Positions 32,301 through 44,615 of a DNA stretch of 64,000 bases are shown one piece after another. A program made the position numbers and the translations under genes. Position 1 is the stretch's first letter. Each line of letters opens with the position of its first letter. The stretch is from Euphorbia lathyris. Its lineage: Eukaryota; Streptophyta; Magnoliopsida; Malpighiales; Euphorbiaceae. Location: contig NC_088913.1 of NCBI RefSeq assembly GCF_963576675.1, forward strand, positions 22,337,001 to 22,401,000. The letters are read 5' to 3'. Below the pieces are notes generated by a model. The model made no database searches. It had not been told where the DNA came from and saw nothing but the letters and a program-made list of their open reading frames with translations.

Positions 32301-34304
32301 TGTTTTATACTCAATACAAAGGATAACCTTGCAAAATTTGATGCTAAAGCTGATGAAGCGATCTTTTTAGGGTACTCAACAAACAGTAAAGCATATAGAG
32401 TCTATAATAAAAGAACGCAGGTTGTAGAAGAGTCTGTACATATTGAGTTCGATGAAGCTGACCCTGCAGGGAAGTCAACCCAGCTCGAAGAAGATGAACT
32501 GAGCTCAGCTTCCGCTGACCAAAATGGTGCTCCTGAGTCATCAATACAGGGGATGACCAAAGGTAAACAAGAAGTTGAAATTACCTTTGCTGACCAATCT
32601 ACTCCTGCAGAAATTGTAGAAACACCTGTTCCAAATAACTCAGCATTGCCCAAAGAAATAAGAATTCCAAGAGGACATTCAGAAAAATCCATTCTTGATG
32701 CTGCTAAAAACAAGGTAATGACAAGAGATCAGCTTCGGAAGTATCTAAGCAATGTGGCTTTTGTATCAGTACATGAACCAAAGAACTTTGCTGATGCTGA
32801 GCACGATGAATATTGGATCAATGCTATGCAAGAAGAGCTCAATCAATTCACAAGAAATGAGGTATGAGATTTAGTACCTAAGCCTAGGAATCAAAAGTCC
32901 ATAGGAACTAAGTGGGTCTTTAGAAACAAACTAGATGAGCATGGAAATGTAGTCAGAAACAAGGCTCGACTTGTAGCTCAAGGCTATAGTCAGCAAGAGG
33001 GTATTGACTACGGTGAAACTTTTGCACCAGTTGCTAGGCTAGAAGCTATACGTATATTGTGTGCCTATGCTAGTTTTATGAACTTTAGACTATATCAAAT
33101 GGATGTTAAAAGTGCATTTCTTAATGGCTTTATAAACGAAGAGGTATATGTTAACCAACCTCCTGGGTTTGAAGATCCAAAATTCCCAAACCACGTTTAT
33201 AAACTCAAGAAGGCCCTGTATGGCCTGAAGCAAGCTCCAAGAGCTTGGTATGAGAGGTTGACAAACTTCCTGCTGACCAGGAACTATGTCAGAGGAAAAG
33301 CTGACACAACCTTGTTTATTAAGAAAAAGGGTAAACATATCCTACTTGCACAAATCTATGTAGATGATATAATATTTGGTGCTACTGACGAATCCTTATG
33401 TAAAGAATTTAGCAAACAAATGCAAACTGAGTTCGAGATGTCCATGATGAGTGAACTCAACTTCTTCCTTGGACTTCAAATCAAGCAAGGTAAGAATGAC
33501 ATCTTCATATGTCAGTCCAAGTACACCAAAGAGATGTTAAAGAAATTTGATATGGAAGATTGCAAACCCATATCAACCCCTATGGGTACTGATACTGTCC
33601 TATGCAAAGATGAGAAAAGTAAGTCAATAGATAGTAAACTTTATCGAGGTATGATAGGCTCCTTACTTTATCTCACGTCTAGTAGACCTGATATACAGTA
33701 CTCAGTGTGTTATTGTGCAAGATATCAAGCTGACCCCAGGGAATCTCACTTAATTACTGTAAAAAGAATTTTTAGATATTTGCAGAGCTCAGTTGATGCA
33801 GGTTTATGGTATCCAACCTTAAATGACTTCACACTCATTGGATATACTGATGCAGACTATGGACGAGATAAGCTAGAACGTAAAAGTACTTCAGGAGGAT
33901 GTCATTTCCTTGGAAGCTGTCTAGTATCTTGGTTCAGCAAGAAGCAGTCATCAGTTGCCTTGTCTACAACTGAAGCTGAGTACGTAGCTGCTGGAAGCTG
34001 TGTTGCCCAAGTCCTATGGATTAAGCAACAACTTGAGGATTATGGAGTAAAAACAGAAACAATAGAGATCAAATGTGACAACAAGAGTGACATTAATCTG
34101 TCCAAGAATCCAATCCAACACAGCAGGATGAAGCATGTCAGCATAATGCATCACTTCATCGGAGATCACGTACTAAAGGGAGAGATCAAGCTGACCTATG
34201 TACCAATAGATGAACAGCTTGCAGATATCTTCACCAAGCCATTGGCTCGTGAACAATTCAACATACTAAGGGAAGTTATCGGTATGTCTAATCCTCTTCA
34301 ATAA
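29379..34304 (+). pseudogene. Copia-1 gag-pol polyprotein, five in-frame stops, no frameshift
   Basis: One frame of 1641 codons runs from ATG to the final stop. Gag (UBN2-type) is followed by four CCHC knuckles near residues 308, 500, 522 and 556 (CFECHQTGHIKSSC, CDHCGKRGHTKDVC, CDFCGRKGHTTKVC, CDFCGKNGHTIKVC). Then protease (WYIDSACSRHM, ~613; Ala where DSG is usual), integrase (WHRRLGH, CKAC, LDLFGP, RSDNGGEF, QQNGVVERKNRT), RT (YVDD, ~1326) and RNase H ([15 protein letters not shown]). Stops are at 30177 (TGA), 30855 (TAG), 31167 (TAG), 32259 (TGA) and 32865 (TGA). The family product packages, copies and integrates the element. This copy is inactive. Confidence 0.93.
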
Positions 34305-34812
34305 CTCTATGTGAAAAATTGAATGTTGAGTGATTACCATGCTGAGTGAACTCCATATTAAGTAACCACTACATGCTGAGCCTAAAATGTAGAAAATCAC
34401 TCTATGCTGAGTAGATGTACATACTGAGTGATTATCTTATGCTATGTTACTAAGAGATAAGACATTTATCTATGTAGAACTAGGTACTCAGTATCACAAA
34501 CGCTTCGCATTCTAGCAAAACCGAGTTAAAGGCCACTTGCACCATTAAATGCTAACACGTGTAATAAATAGCACCTAGGATAACGTAAGCAATAATGGCA
34601 AAGCCCATGCGCCGAACGTGTCATAAGTGACAGAATCTCTGTCGATTGAATATTCCAAGAAAAAACAGCTAGTCCAATGAATAGGATCGATTTAAATCTC
34701 TATAAATAGTGGAAGATTTCCCACTTAATCATCTTAACGCTTGAATCCTTTTGCATTCCAATCTTTCTCTCTCTCTGAATTTCAAAATCCCTCGAAAATC
34801 TCTGAGAAGAAA
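34305..34812 (+). other. Copia-1 spacer between pol and the env-position ORF
   Basis: Non-coding, with at least six 'ctgag' or 'actcag' words. A possible TATA (ctctataaatag) lies at about 34699-34710, followed by a CT-rich leader (34757-34780) and the ATG at 34813. This could be an internal promoter for the downstream ORF, or the ORF could be made from a spliced RNA. Confidence 0.4.
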
Positions 34813-37706
34813 ATGTCGAATCCTCAAAATGTCTCCGGTGGTGATTCCGGCAAACATCACACAGATGAAAATCCAAAATCCCCTCCTCTGGTTGACCAAA
34901 CTCTGAACAAAAACCCACAAGCTGACCCAGCAAGCTCTTCAAAGAATCCCAAGAAAAGGACTATGGCCAAGGTCCACAAGAAAGTCAACAACCTTGAAGT
35001 TCTTAAAAGTAGGTGGTTCTCTTCGTCACCACCGAAAAACCCTTCTGTGAGTGGATTGAGAAAAATAAATGGCAGGACTCTTCTCTCTTTCTGGGAAAAC
35101 CTATCCTAAGTTAGTTAGGGAATTTTATTCCAATCTTCATGTTGACGAAGAAGATGCTGACTACTTGGAAACTTCCGTCAAGGGCCACAAGATTACAATC
35201 ACCCCATCTTACCTAGCAACCTTACTCAACCTGCCAGAAGAAGGGAAAGAGTTTAGGACAACCAAAGAAACTCTTGACCACGTCAAAGGATTCTGCAAAC
35301 CAAAGAATCACAAAGGAAAGATACCCAGTACCTGTATGGGGCAAAATCAGAAGATGGCTCATTACATATTGACCAACTTTATCTTCCCAAAGCTCAACTC
35401 AGTATCGTCGGCCTCCAACTTCGAGCAGTGCTTCATATGGCACATGCTGACCTATAACCCACTCAATATGCCGGTGTTTCTAGTCGGTGCATTTCAACGA
35501 GGAGGTAAGAAACTCAGACTGGGCTCCCTAATCACTAAAATCACTGAAGATCAGAAAATAGAAACAATCAATGAAACTCAGAGTTTGGGAATTGAAATTA
35601 CAGCGGCTCTACTGTTTGGGTTAATATTCAACCAGCCTTTAAAGGGGATTGAAGATGTTGAAGAAGATGAAGAAGAAAATGATGCTGAACAGGAAGTGGA
35701 ACCATAGAAAGGAAAGAAAGCCATTGCTGAGTCTGCTGAGCCAGCAAAGACAAAGAAGAAGAGGAAAGCACTTGAACCGTGCTCAAAGGATATTGATACT
35801 GTCCCAAGGAAGGTCCGAGCTGTATCTAAGGGGAAGAAAGTTGATGCTGACCAAACACCTAAGTTCTGCATTGAAAATTGTTGAAGCTGACCCCCTCGAC
35901 CGGGTTGTCCCTGCCAAATCACACTTCGTCAAAAGTCTCAGGATTGACCTTGAACAACCCCCTATTGAGCAAGAAGAGGAAGAATAGAGGAATGATGACA
36001 CTCAGCCTGATATTAAGGAAGCAGAGCATGCTGAGCAAACACAGACTGAGGATAATGCTGAGCAAGAGGAGAATCCCAATATGGAACTTCAAATAGTGGA
36101 TGTTGAGCTCACCGAACATGACATTGCAGAAGATGAGATTAATGTTGAGCTTAGAGACAACTCCTCTTCTGACTCAAGTGAGGATATTCAAGCTGATCCT
36201 TCACCTCCTGAAGCTAAGACATTCAAAAGGCTAAAGAAGAAAGCCTACAAAGCACCTGTCATTGATCTGTTAGGAGATTCTCCGCTTTGGGACCCAATTA
36301 CCGATCTGTCTGACATCCAGTTCAGATACTTTTCTAATAATACTGAGTCTCCTCCTAAGGAACCTGCGGAAAATCAAGCCTCTGTTACTCATACTGAGGA
36401 TCAAGACAAGACTCTGGAAAATCCAAATTCTACCGAGCAAGAGCTCGAAGTCCAAGATGCTCAAGATGGGGAGCAAACTATGGAACAACCTGCTCAACTT
36501 CCACATCATATTGAGCAGGTCAACACCTCTATAAGTCCTTCACCGCAAACTCAGAATACACAGAGTGTTGAGCACTCAGCTCCTCGTACTGAGCTACCAC
36601 AAGGCCCAACCCTTGACCAACCAAACCAATCTGATAAGCAGCCAACTCCACCACCATCAAGTTCAACTTCAATTCCTGCCTCTGAGTCAAATCTTGCTGG
36701 TACATTGGCCTATCTGAGTGCTACTGAGTCTGGGCGCAGAATCATTGCCTCTGCTCAGTCTCTTCTTCAGGATTTGAATCCTATTCATACAGATGCTGCT
36801 GGGTCTGCAAATCTTGAGTCCTCCCAAATTTCATCCATCACTCCACTTCTGAATGAAATTCAGAGCCTCAAAGATCTCATCAGTGTTATGACCACGGTCC
36901 AGACACAGCAACCCAAGCAAGACCAAATTGCCAAGATAACTGAACTATTGCTCATGATGGTCAACCACATGAATGCACTTGAAAGCAAAGTCCAGAGTCT
37001 CTCTGATGTAAATCTGGGGTATGCTACTTCTACTGAGCTCAAAGACTACTTTGCTAAGTTGACCACAGACCTGGCCAACATTGGATCTACGGGTCATCCT
37101 GAGTATGCTACTTCTGCTGAGTTGAACCAACACTTCTCAAAGTTGACCTCTGATCTGAATTGCACACCTGAATTGATTTCCTCCACTTCTCAGTGTACTA
37201 TTGATCAATTGAGTGAAGCTGTGCGTCTACTCAATGTCAATAAGGAAAATATGGATGTTGACCCCTTCAATACTGATGCACTTCTGAGCTTTTTGCAAGC
37301 CATACATGATCAACGCAAATTCTATGACTCAGTTGTACTCAAAATGTACCATCAATCCTATGCCCAGCTCACTGAGTCCGTCTCCTGGATCAGCAAATCT
37401 CATGAGTTTCTCATCAGCATACTGAGTAGCTCCCTACGGGTTCCTAGATCTATTCAAGATGATGGTGTTCCCGTTATAGATGGCCTAAGAGAGAGTACAA
37501 AGAGGTTGAAGCGTTATTCCAACGCCTTGTCTGCTGCTGTTAGAAATGATACTTTCATTCCTCCTCCACCCGATGATGGCAAAACGGGGGAGAACAGACA
37601 AGATGGAACTCAGCACGCAGGTGGTGCATCAGGCAGCAAAGACAAAGGAAAAGACAAGTGTCAAGCTGGGGAGCAAGCTCAAGCTACCTTAAAGAAGAAA
37701 AAGTAG
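34813..37706 (+). pseudogene. Copia-1 downstream (env-position) ORF, broken
   Basis: Begins MSNPQNVSGGDSG. After a frame change near 35040-35085 it enters a 'putative plant transposon protein'-type domain (KLVREFYSNLHVDEEDADYL, ITPSYLATLLNLPEEG, MAHYILTNFIFPKL, CFIWHMLTYNPLNMPVF). A TAG at 35705-35707, a further shift near 35870-35885 and a TAG at 35985-35987 follow. The last 570 codons are open: acidic and Pro/Ser/Gln-rich, with a coiled-coil-like part (about 36840-37160) and a Lys-rich end. No signal peptide, membrane segment or fusion-protein feature is visible, so 'env' describes position only. Its function is unknown. Confidence 0.8.
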
Positions 37707-38188
37707 CTTCAGGACTTAGCATGTATTTTGTGCTAAATATTTTGTGTGCGTGCCTAATATTTTGTGTGCTTTATAGGTTAATCTATGTTAAGAACTACTC
37801 TATCTAAATTATCTAAATACCATGCCTAATGTTATGTGCTAAAAGCTGATCAATCAAAATTGAACAAACAAGTAAAAGTAAAACATACTCAGTATATGTT
37901 AAACACTAAAACAATATGTGCATCAAACTGAGTATTTAACCATTTCTGAAAACTGACCTAGACTCATCTAAATTAGATCTTGAAAGGTCTAGAATTAAAC
38001 TAAGTCAGTGTAAGCAATGTCTTAAATTTATTCGACTAAATCTTGGAAGGTTTAGAATTAAGTTAGGACAATAGATGCAACCCTTACGGGGGAGCAATTT
38101 CAGAAATATGAAAAATAAATCAATCATGGGGAATTTCAAAACTGAGTTCCATAATTATGTATTTTGCCAACATCAAAATGTGGGAGTT
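37707..38188 (+). other. Copia-1 3' untranslated region and polypurine tract
   Basis: AT-rich sequence with two similar ~45-bp phrases ('ctaaattagatcttgaaaggtctagaa' and 'ctaaatcttggaaggtttagaa'). It ends in 'aaaatgtgggagttt' next to the LTR. The purine run aaaatgtgggag (about 38176-38187) is the likely plus-strand primer. Confidence 0.6.
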
Positions 38189-38409
38189 TGTTGAAACACC
38201 TTTCCACAAGATTTTGATTTGACAAAATCATCCATGATTAAGAGACAATTAAATTTAGGTGCTTTGATTTAATTGTACTAATCTGTTTGTTCAATGTTGA
38301 GTATAAACTTAAATACAAAAAGAAATAAAGAATAAGACAGGACGAAGTCAGCATGAGATCAAAGAACAAGCTGAGTAGAATCAAACTCAGTATCAAAGAA
38401 TAGAAGTCT
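38189..38409 (+). repeat. Copia-1 3' LTR, piece 1
   Basis: First 221 bp of the 3' LTR, starting TGTTGAAACACC. It is broken at 'agaagtct' by the CACTA element and continues at 45800. Confidence 0.93.
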
Positions 38410-38429
38410 CACTACACCATAGATTGGCT

Positions 38430-38650
38430 ATTGCAACCACTTTTTAGAAAGTGTTGACTTTAAGTATTGCCTTAGCTAAATTGATTTGATTGATACTATT
38501 TATCTATATCAAATGCAACTGTTCTTATAAAAATGTTGCTTTCTGTAAATTTTTAGTTGTTTTATTGAGCTATGGCAACATGTATAGTTCTATGTTGTAT
38601 TTCGACTTGACAATTAGCTAAAGCTACATTTATTAAGTGTTGCTTTAATA
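38430..38650. repeat. CACTA left subterminal repeats
   Basis: Multiple variants of 'atgttgcttt', 'tattgccttagct' and their complements ('agctatggcaacat'). In CACTA elements such motifs bind the transposase. Confidence 0.6.
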
Positions 38651-38909
38651 AAAATAGAAAATTATACCTAATTTTATAGTTATAATTAGAGTAAATAAAA
38701 CTATATGGTTCCATAAAATTGAAAATTAAGTTATGAAAAAATAAATAATGAATTTCAAGTTAAATATTGAATGTCAAGTTAAATATGTAAGTGGTGAAAC
38801 TCTTAGCCCAGTGGTTGGGAACTTAGCTATTACTAGAGAGGTCATGGGTTAAATATAAGAATATGTTTAAAAATCAATCTAATTACAAAGTTTATTTTTA
38901 GGGATAAGA

Positions 38910-39117
38910 TACCAAAATAAGTATAAGGTTTTTGGAGAAGTACCAATTTAGGCTCAATGTTCAAAATAGCACCAATATAAGCTTAACGTTTACAATATAA
39001 TATCAATTTAGGCTTAATGTTTACAATATAGCATCAACTTAGGCCTCACGTACAAAATAGCACCAATATAGACTTAATGTTTACAAAATAATACGAATTT
39101 AAACCTAACGTTTTACA
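38910..39117. repeat. Tandem repeat, unit ~30 bp, seven copies
   Basis: Units read 'taccaatttaggctcaatgt tcaaaatag' (written with a break) and variants with 'aataggcttaacgtttacaata'. They are imperfect, and neighbouring units alternate between two subtypes (accaatata.. and tatcaattt..). Confidence 0.75.
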
Positions 39118-41251
39118 AAAATTTAAATAAATTTATATGATTTTTTTTATTAAAGGTCAACTTTACCATGAATATTTGTGGAAACTTTTAAGTCTCCCTC
39201 CCGTTACTGTTTCCCAATTTTTTTTGGCTCCAATTTTCCCACCAAAATAAAATCTAAGTAATAATGGATTTTTTAAAAAAAATAACTTATGGGTCATTTT
39301 GTAAAAAATCGAGTACTGCTCCTCTCTCCACCTAGCCCTATCTCTCATCGGTGGTTCCCTTTTTCTCCCTTCTTTGGGCTCTCACTCTCCCTTCCCTGCC
39401 AAATCGAGTCTGCCTCCTTCCCTTCACTCCCTTTTCTCTTAGTCGAAAGTTTTCATTTTGCTTCCAATGTTGTAGTTGTCTAGCTCTTCGATAGAGTTGG
39501 AAGGCTTCATCGTATCGTGTCCCAACTAATTCAATCGGTAAGGATTTGGGCTGAGGAATTCATCCGACAACAGGAAGGGAGAAAAGTGTTTCACTGGCCT
39601 TCTAAAGATGAGGTAATAAACTTTATATTCATACCTGTTTCACTTGATTGATATGGTGATAATGGTGCTGCATTGTCGATTCTTGTTTGTAATTTTTACA
39701 ACCGCTCCCTTTTCTTCCTTTATCCTTAAATTTATCGAATTTTTTAACAGTTGAACGGAATAAGAGAAAATTTTCTGCAATGGCTAGGACATGTGTCCAA
39801 CAAGTTCTAGTAGTAGCTTCTGCATATTGGATTTGTTCTATTTGATCATGAGGTTTGTTTATTTTTGCCCCTTTTACTAGCGTTTGATTTAAAATTATTG
39901 GTTTTGCGCCCAATTTTGAAGCATGAGCTTGGTCTCGATGATTTATTTCATTGATACCAAGACCATGTGCTTTCCAAAATTGAATGATGCAATTTGCAGG
40001 GCAGATCAGCTGTGATAATTAACTAAGGAATACTTCAGGGGTTTGTTCTCTCCGGAAATAATGAGGTAAATCACTAATATGCTATTTTGCCTTTTGGAAA
40101 GGGCTTGTCGATATGTATTTTCTAGGTTGGAAGGTCAATTCATACCTATGTTAATAATGAATAGGTGATTTGAGTTGTGAGTTTTTCATTTGTTTTAGTG
40201 GATAAATTATAAAATTCAGTACTCGTGTGGTGCTATAGAAAGTTGCTTATGTTGCAACCCTTGGAAATGCTCTCAGCAAACTCATTAAAAGAATCAACTG
40301 AAACTAATTCTTTTACTATGTTCTATTTTCATCAATCCTAATATATGATTTTCTTGTCTGGAGCTCTAATAAGCAGTTGCTTAATTTGCTGTTTTTAGTA
40401 AGCAGTTGTTTGGATCTCTAATATTATTAATAATTACTTCTACTTTTGATATTAGTATAGTTAGTAAATTTTCCTGCAAATTAGTACTTGATTTAATTTA
40501 TATTGCAGAACTGTGTATGTTTTTTGGTTCCTTCTCATGGTCTCCATATTGTTGATTTGTTAGTTTCAGTTCTGTATATAACAATAACAATTATGTATGC
40601 TTTTTGGTTCATTCTCATTCAAATGTTGGCAAATGAATTGATTTTGGTGCTGCATAAGGATGTGCTAATATGATATATACTCTATTAAGCCAAAAAGAAA
40701 AACCAAAATTAAAATTTCTTCTTTGTTTTTTTTTTGTCTTCAATTCATGGTTTGTTGGAGAGTCTCATGGCAATTATTTGAATGAATGAATATTCTGTAC
40801 CCTGTTTACATTATTTATTATACGCATTCTTTTTTTATTATTTCATTAATATCATCTACACAATTAATTAGGATATATTAAACAAGTTAGATTTATTTTA
40901 TTTTTTTGAAAAACAAGTTAGACTTATTATTATGAGAGGATATATGGTAGAAGTCCTGAACTTGCCCAAAAAAATTGATTGACCCTGAACTTACAAAGTG
41001 TCTCCTCGTTATCCCTCTCAACTTGCTTAAAGTTATATAATTAATTTCCTAAGTCCATGTGACAGAACAAGATTGCTTTTGGACAAATTAAAATGTATAT
41101 AACTTTAAGCAAGTTCAAGGGGCCATTTTATAAGTTCAAAAGGTCAAATGATAATTTCAGATATAGAAACTTGTCTGATTAATTTTTTAGATCTGAATTC
41201 TGATGTATCAAATGATAATTTCAGATATAGCAAGTTGCCTTCTTCCAAACA
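39118..41251. other. CACTA interior with intron-like sequence, no assigned gene
   Basis: A CT-rich, leader-like block (39320-39450) is followed by several short segments ending in 'gatgag|gtaata' or 'aatgag|gtaaat' (39612, 40065), which look like splice donors of captured exons. T-rich intron-like DNA separates them. No protein domain could be recognised. An inverted repeat is listed separately. Confidence 0.4.
41022..41113. repeat. Inverted repeat with perfect 18-bp arms
   Basis: cttgcttaaagttatata (41022-41039) is mirrored by its complement at 41096-41113. The 'gaacttgcccaaa..' flanks suggest a small MITE nested in the CACTA element. Confidence 0.75.
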
Positions 41252-41252
41252 A

Positions 41253-41604
41253 TTATTGGGAGCATTTATATTCCTCGCTGCCTCTGTTAAAGGATAGTCG
41301 ATTTTCATTCACTAATTCATTGTACCTTTCCTCTCCATACAGTTTCGCTATATCCACCAAACTCTCTGATTTTATCACACCTTTGGCCTCTGCAAGTTCA
41401 AGGCCCGAATAATGCATAATCATTTCCCTCAATGTCTGCTTCGTGCTTTTCATATCATTATCCTATGTCCAATGCACTTTGACTTCAGGTGAGAAAATAG
41501 AAGCATTCCAAAGAGCTCCCCTTGCAACCATCAGGGATGAAGCACCTATTGCAGCTTTGTTTCGTTCAAGATCTAATAATCAAAGAAGTCTCCATTTGCA
41601 ATAA
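41253..41604 (-). pseudogene. DUS2-type tRNA-dihydrouridine synthase, C-terminal fragment (captured)
   Basis: Read on the minus strand: VIANGDFFDY, a one-base shift, ERNKAAIGASSLMVARGALW, NASIFSPEVKVHW, a TAG at 41463-41465, and then MKSTKQTLREMIMHYSGLEL with LAKLYGEERYNELV. This is the end of the FMN-binding barrel (NGD and GAxxxMVARGAL motifs) and the following helical part of eukaryotic Dus2. That enzyme reduces uridine in the D-loop of cytosolic tRNAs. It lies downstream of the other Dus2 piece on the same strand, as expected for one captured gene with introns. Confidence 0.8.
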
Positions 41605-41639
41605 CTCGTATAGATAAAGTTGATACGATGTCAGCAATC

Positions 41640-42265
41640 TTATTCCACTTACACTAGTATAGAAATGGGCTATCGCTACGCCTTATTAGCTACGGTTGTC
41701 AGGTAAGTTATGTTTTTCCTTAATCCTCATGTATACTGTGTTTTCTGCTCTTTCTTTTGTTGAATTTGGTTTTTGCTATTTTTTTCTCAATTTATATGGT
41801 CACTAATTATATTTTGTGGGTGCATTCAAGGAAATTTCCTTTTCCCCCTTTAAAACTAATTATTTGGCTCTGAATTTATAGTTCCCCTAATCTTTCCTCT
41901 CGCATTATTTTGATTATACTGTGCTTTAGGATCAAACTTAACAGTTATAACGGTACGCGAATGTGTTGGATCATAGTTGGGACATCCTATCTTCAAGGTC
42001 ACAGCATTGAAGATTTTGCCTTGTGACCATTCTGTGAAATGAGTATTGTCATATTGACATGAATCATAATAAAATCGATTATTTCTATTAAACTTCAAGA
42101 TAACTAATTTGACTTGTATTCCACAGAAAGCAACAGCCACAAATTGAGTGAACTAAATTGGGAATTTCTATCGTTACATAGCAGAAAAGCAAACACAGCT
42201 TATTTTGGTTTCATTTAAGATGCCAACTAAGTACCAACTTCGGTGTGCATCACCGACTATAAAGA
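41640..42265. other. CACTA interior, unassigned
   Basis: Holds a 94-codon minus frame (41856-42140; FYYDSCQYDNTHFTEW, ITVKFDPKAQYNQN) with gene-like composition but no family I recognise. It may be a further captured exon. Confidence 0.35.
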
Positions 42266-42620
42266 ACCTTCAAAATTCAAATGATTTACGTGGGTGGTTT
42301 GACAACAGGTATTTTTTTTGCTGTTCTGGGTGCTAGTGGAAGCATATGGAATGTGGTAAAAATGGCTCCTAGTACATTCTTGTTTGCTCCAATTCAAGTA
42401 TATGTGCATCTTGTTGTGGTCCTTGGATTGGGAAAACTAGTAGGGCTTGATTTAAGGTTGTTACTTCTTGCCTCAAATGCTAATAGCGGAGGCCCTACAA
42501 CAGTATGTGGCATGGCCATAGCAAAATGATGGCATTCCCTAGTTGTCTCTGCAATTCTAGCAGGCATTTTTGGAATTTCTATTGCTACTTTTCTAGGCAT
42601 TGGTTTTGGATTGTGTTCCT
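42266..42620 (+). pseudogene. DUF819-family membrane protein fragment (captured)
   Basis: Plus-strand frame reading TTGIFFAVLGASGSIWNVV, VYVHLVVVLGLGKLVGLDL and LLLLASNANSGGPTTVCGMA. A TGA follows at 42527-42529, and after it, in the same frame, SLVVSAILAGIFGISIATFL and GIGFG. This is the C-terminal third of the plant DUF819 protein, a multi-helix membrane protein of unknown function. The hydrophobic helices and the SNAN-GGPTT motif are clear. The frame stays open after the stop, so the lesion is a point change. It lies on the opposite strand to the Dus2 pieces, so a second donor gene was captured. Confidence 0.82.
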
Positions 42621-44257
42621 TAGATACTTGTAGATTTTTCATTTACTTAAATATTAGACTAATAGCAGAATGCCCCTATGCATACAGATTGTATGGGCTG
42701 TAAATTTGTTCATGTTGTACATTAGATGACCTAACTAAAGTACATAGTGTTGGATCAGATTGGTTTTCATGATCACAAAAAATTTCACATACAGTAAAGT
42801 ATATTTGAGAAATAAAATGGGAGAAGAGGTATGGTGAAAAACAATTATGTGTTTGACTGTCCTTTCTTTAAGTGGATCAGAAGGATCCACATAGAAAATG
42901 TGTGCGGCCGGAGTGGACTGAATCTTTCCAGTTGAAAAGCTAATCTTTGTGCATGCAGAACTTATGAGTTATACAGAAGATAAGAAGAACAAGAGGAAGC
43001 TAATAAAAACCCCACCTTTTATTTTTGGACATCCTTCATTTGCTCTGCTCTTTTGACATGAAGATAGAAGTTGCATGTGCTTTTTTGTGTTTCAATTTAT
43101 GGTTATTATTTGCTTCACTAATTGATTCCATAAATATGATATTTATGGTTTGCTTTTGTGCAGGGAAGTGGTCATAATTTTTCATTCACAAATTTCAGAA
43201 TCATTACACTCCGCAAGAAAAGGACGGGTTCTGTTATTTCATTTACATTTTGATATCTGTATTGCATATATTATTATTGCAAGCTGAGTGAACTGCTTTT
43301 CTTATTCCATATGCCAGGCTGTATCGAGATGTTAAACATATACTTGGATGCATTAGATCATTGCATACTGATAATTTGGGTAATTAGACAACCTCTAACA
43401 GGGGGCAGACTTGATGATTTTTTGGTGCAAAAGCTTGGAGTTGAAGCTGGTTAAAAAATTGTTTTCTAGTGCCAAGTTCACAGCTTTTCTGATGAAGGCT
43501 GCAACAAGACTTTCAGAAAACATTAGAGATCTCAGAACCGCGTTCTCAGCCTTATACATTTACCTTGTAGAATAAAAATGAGGTAACAAAGCTACATGCT
43601 TATTTGTTATTCGCAGTCCAATTATTTATTTGCTTTGGGGTTATTGAATATTGGACATGAATAGAGGGTTATTGAATGCACTTGGACAAGTATATTTAGA
43701 ATTTTTGGAAGTTTAGGGGGCAATTGAAGCTTTGGCCTAAACACAGGGTAAGCCTAATTTGTGGCTTTATGTACTTGTTTAAATTTATCAAATTGGCCTC
43801 TATACTTTAGTTTGGGCTTATTTGGCTAATGTAATTGGTCTAATTTTGTTTTATTTTTTATGTAAGCATATCACTACTTCATTTTTCTTTTTTATATTTG
43901 ACTTGTTAATTTTGGAAAATCCGGCCCTTGTTACAGGGGAATTTGATTTTGCACACCTTAGGTAGTTCTTTCCAATTAAAGAACTACTTAAAATTGCACC
44001 TCTTATTTTATGCTAAACTGGAATGCTTTTGTGCATTATTTGATTCAGTTGTGTGCAATAAATTTCGTGTGTTACTTTTTGTTCTTGCTACCTGAGAGAG
44101 ATTGCCAAAATCCCATAAACTCATCAATAGAAATCAGTAGACAGGTCCTTGAACTCCTCAATATATAGCTACAATGCAATCACATGGTTTTCTTCATTTG
44201 GTTGTCAAGAATTCCAGCACTGATTCTGTGTAGAAATTTCAAACTCACAATCATATA
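42621..44257. other. CACTA interior, unassigned exon-like pieces
   Basis: Short protein-like phrases occur on the plus strand near 43320-43470 (YRDVKHILGCIRSLHTDNLG and GRLDDFLVQKLGVEAG), next to 'tgcag|g' and 'aatgag|gtaac' splice-like sites. They may be more captured exons. I cannot assign them to a family. Confidence 0.35.
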
Positions 44258-44615
44258 TAGCTGGATTCCTTGGCCTATCTGCAACTTCCCTTCCATGAAT
44301 AGAAAGAGCAAAAACACCAGTTTTTTCAATTCACCTTGCCAGTTCCACAATATCTTGGGGCGATTTTAGTAATTGAATCTTACATGTTACTGGACAGTCC
44401 AAGTTCTTTCTTAATGTTGTCAAAATATCATTAATGAGGTCTTGTTTAGTAAATATTGCAGCACTCATGCCTCCACTTATAGAAAATGACTTGGGGCAAC
44501 CCATATTGATGTCTATTGCAGCAACATCTTTACATACCATTTCAGCAGCAGTTAGAGCCCTCACAGCATCAGAGGTGCCAATTTGGAATACAACCTGCTC
44601 AAGACACTGACAGTG
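44258..44615 (-). pseudogene. DUS2-type tRNA-dihydrouridine synthase, central fragment (captured)
   Basis: Minus strand reads EQVVFQIGTSDAVRALTAAE, KDVAAIDINMGCPKSF, SGGMSAAIFTK, CPVTCKIQLLKSPQDIVELA, a TGA at 44331-44333, and then in frame IEKTGVFALSIHGREVADRP. The INMGCPK motif contains the catalytic Cys loop, and PVTCKI and HGR are FMN/tRNA-site motifs of Dus2. The fragment matches an internal part of the gene and has introns around it, so it came from genomic DNA and not from an mRNA. The stop makes it non-functional. Confidence 0.88.
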
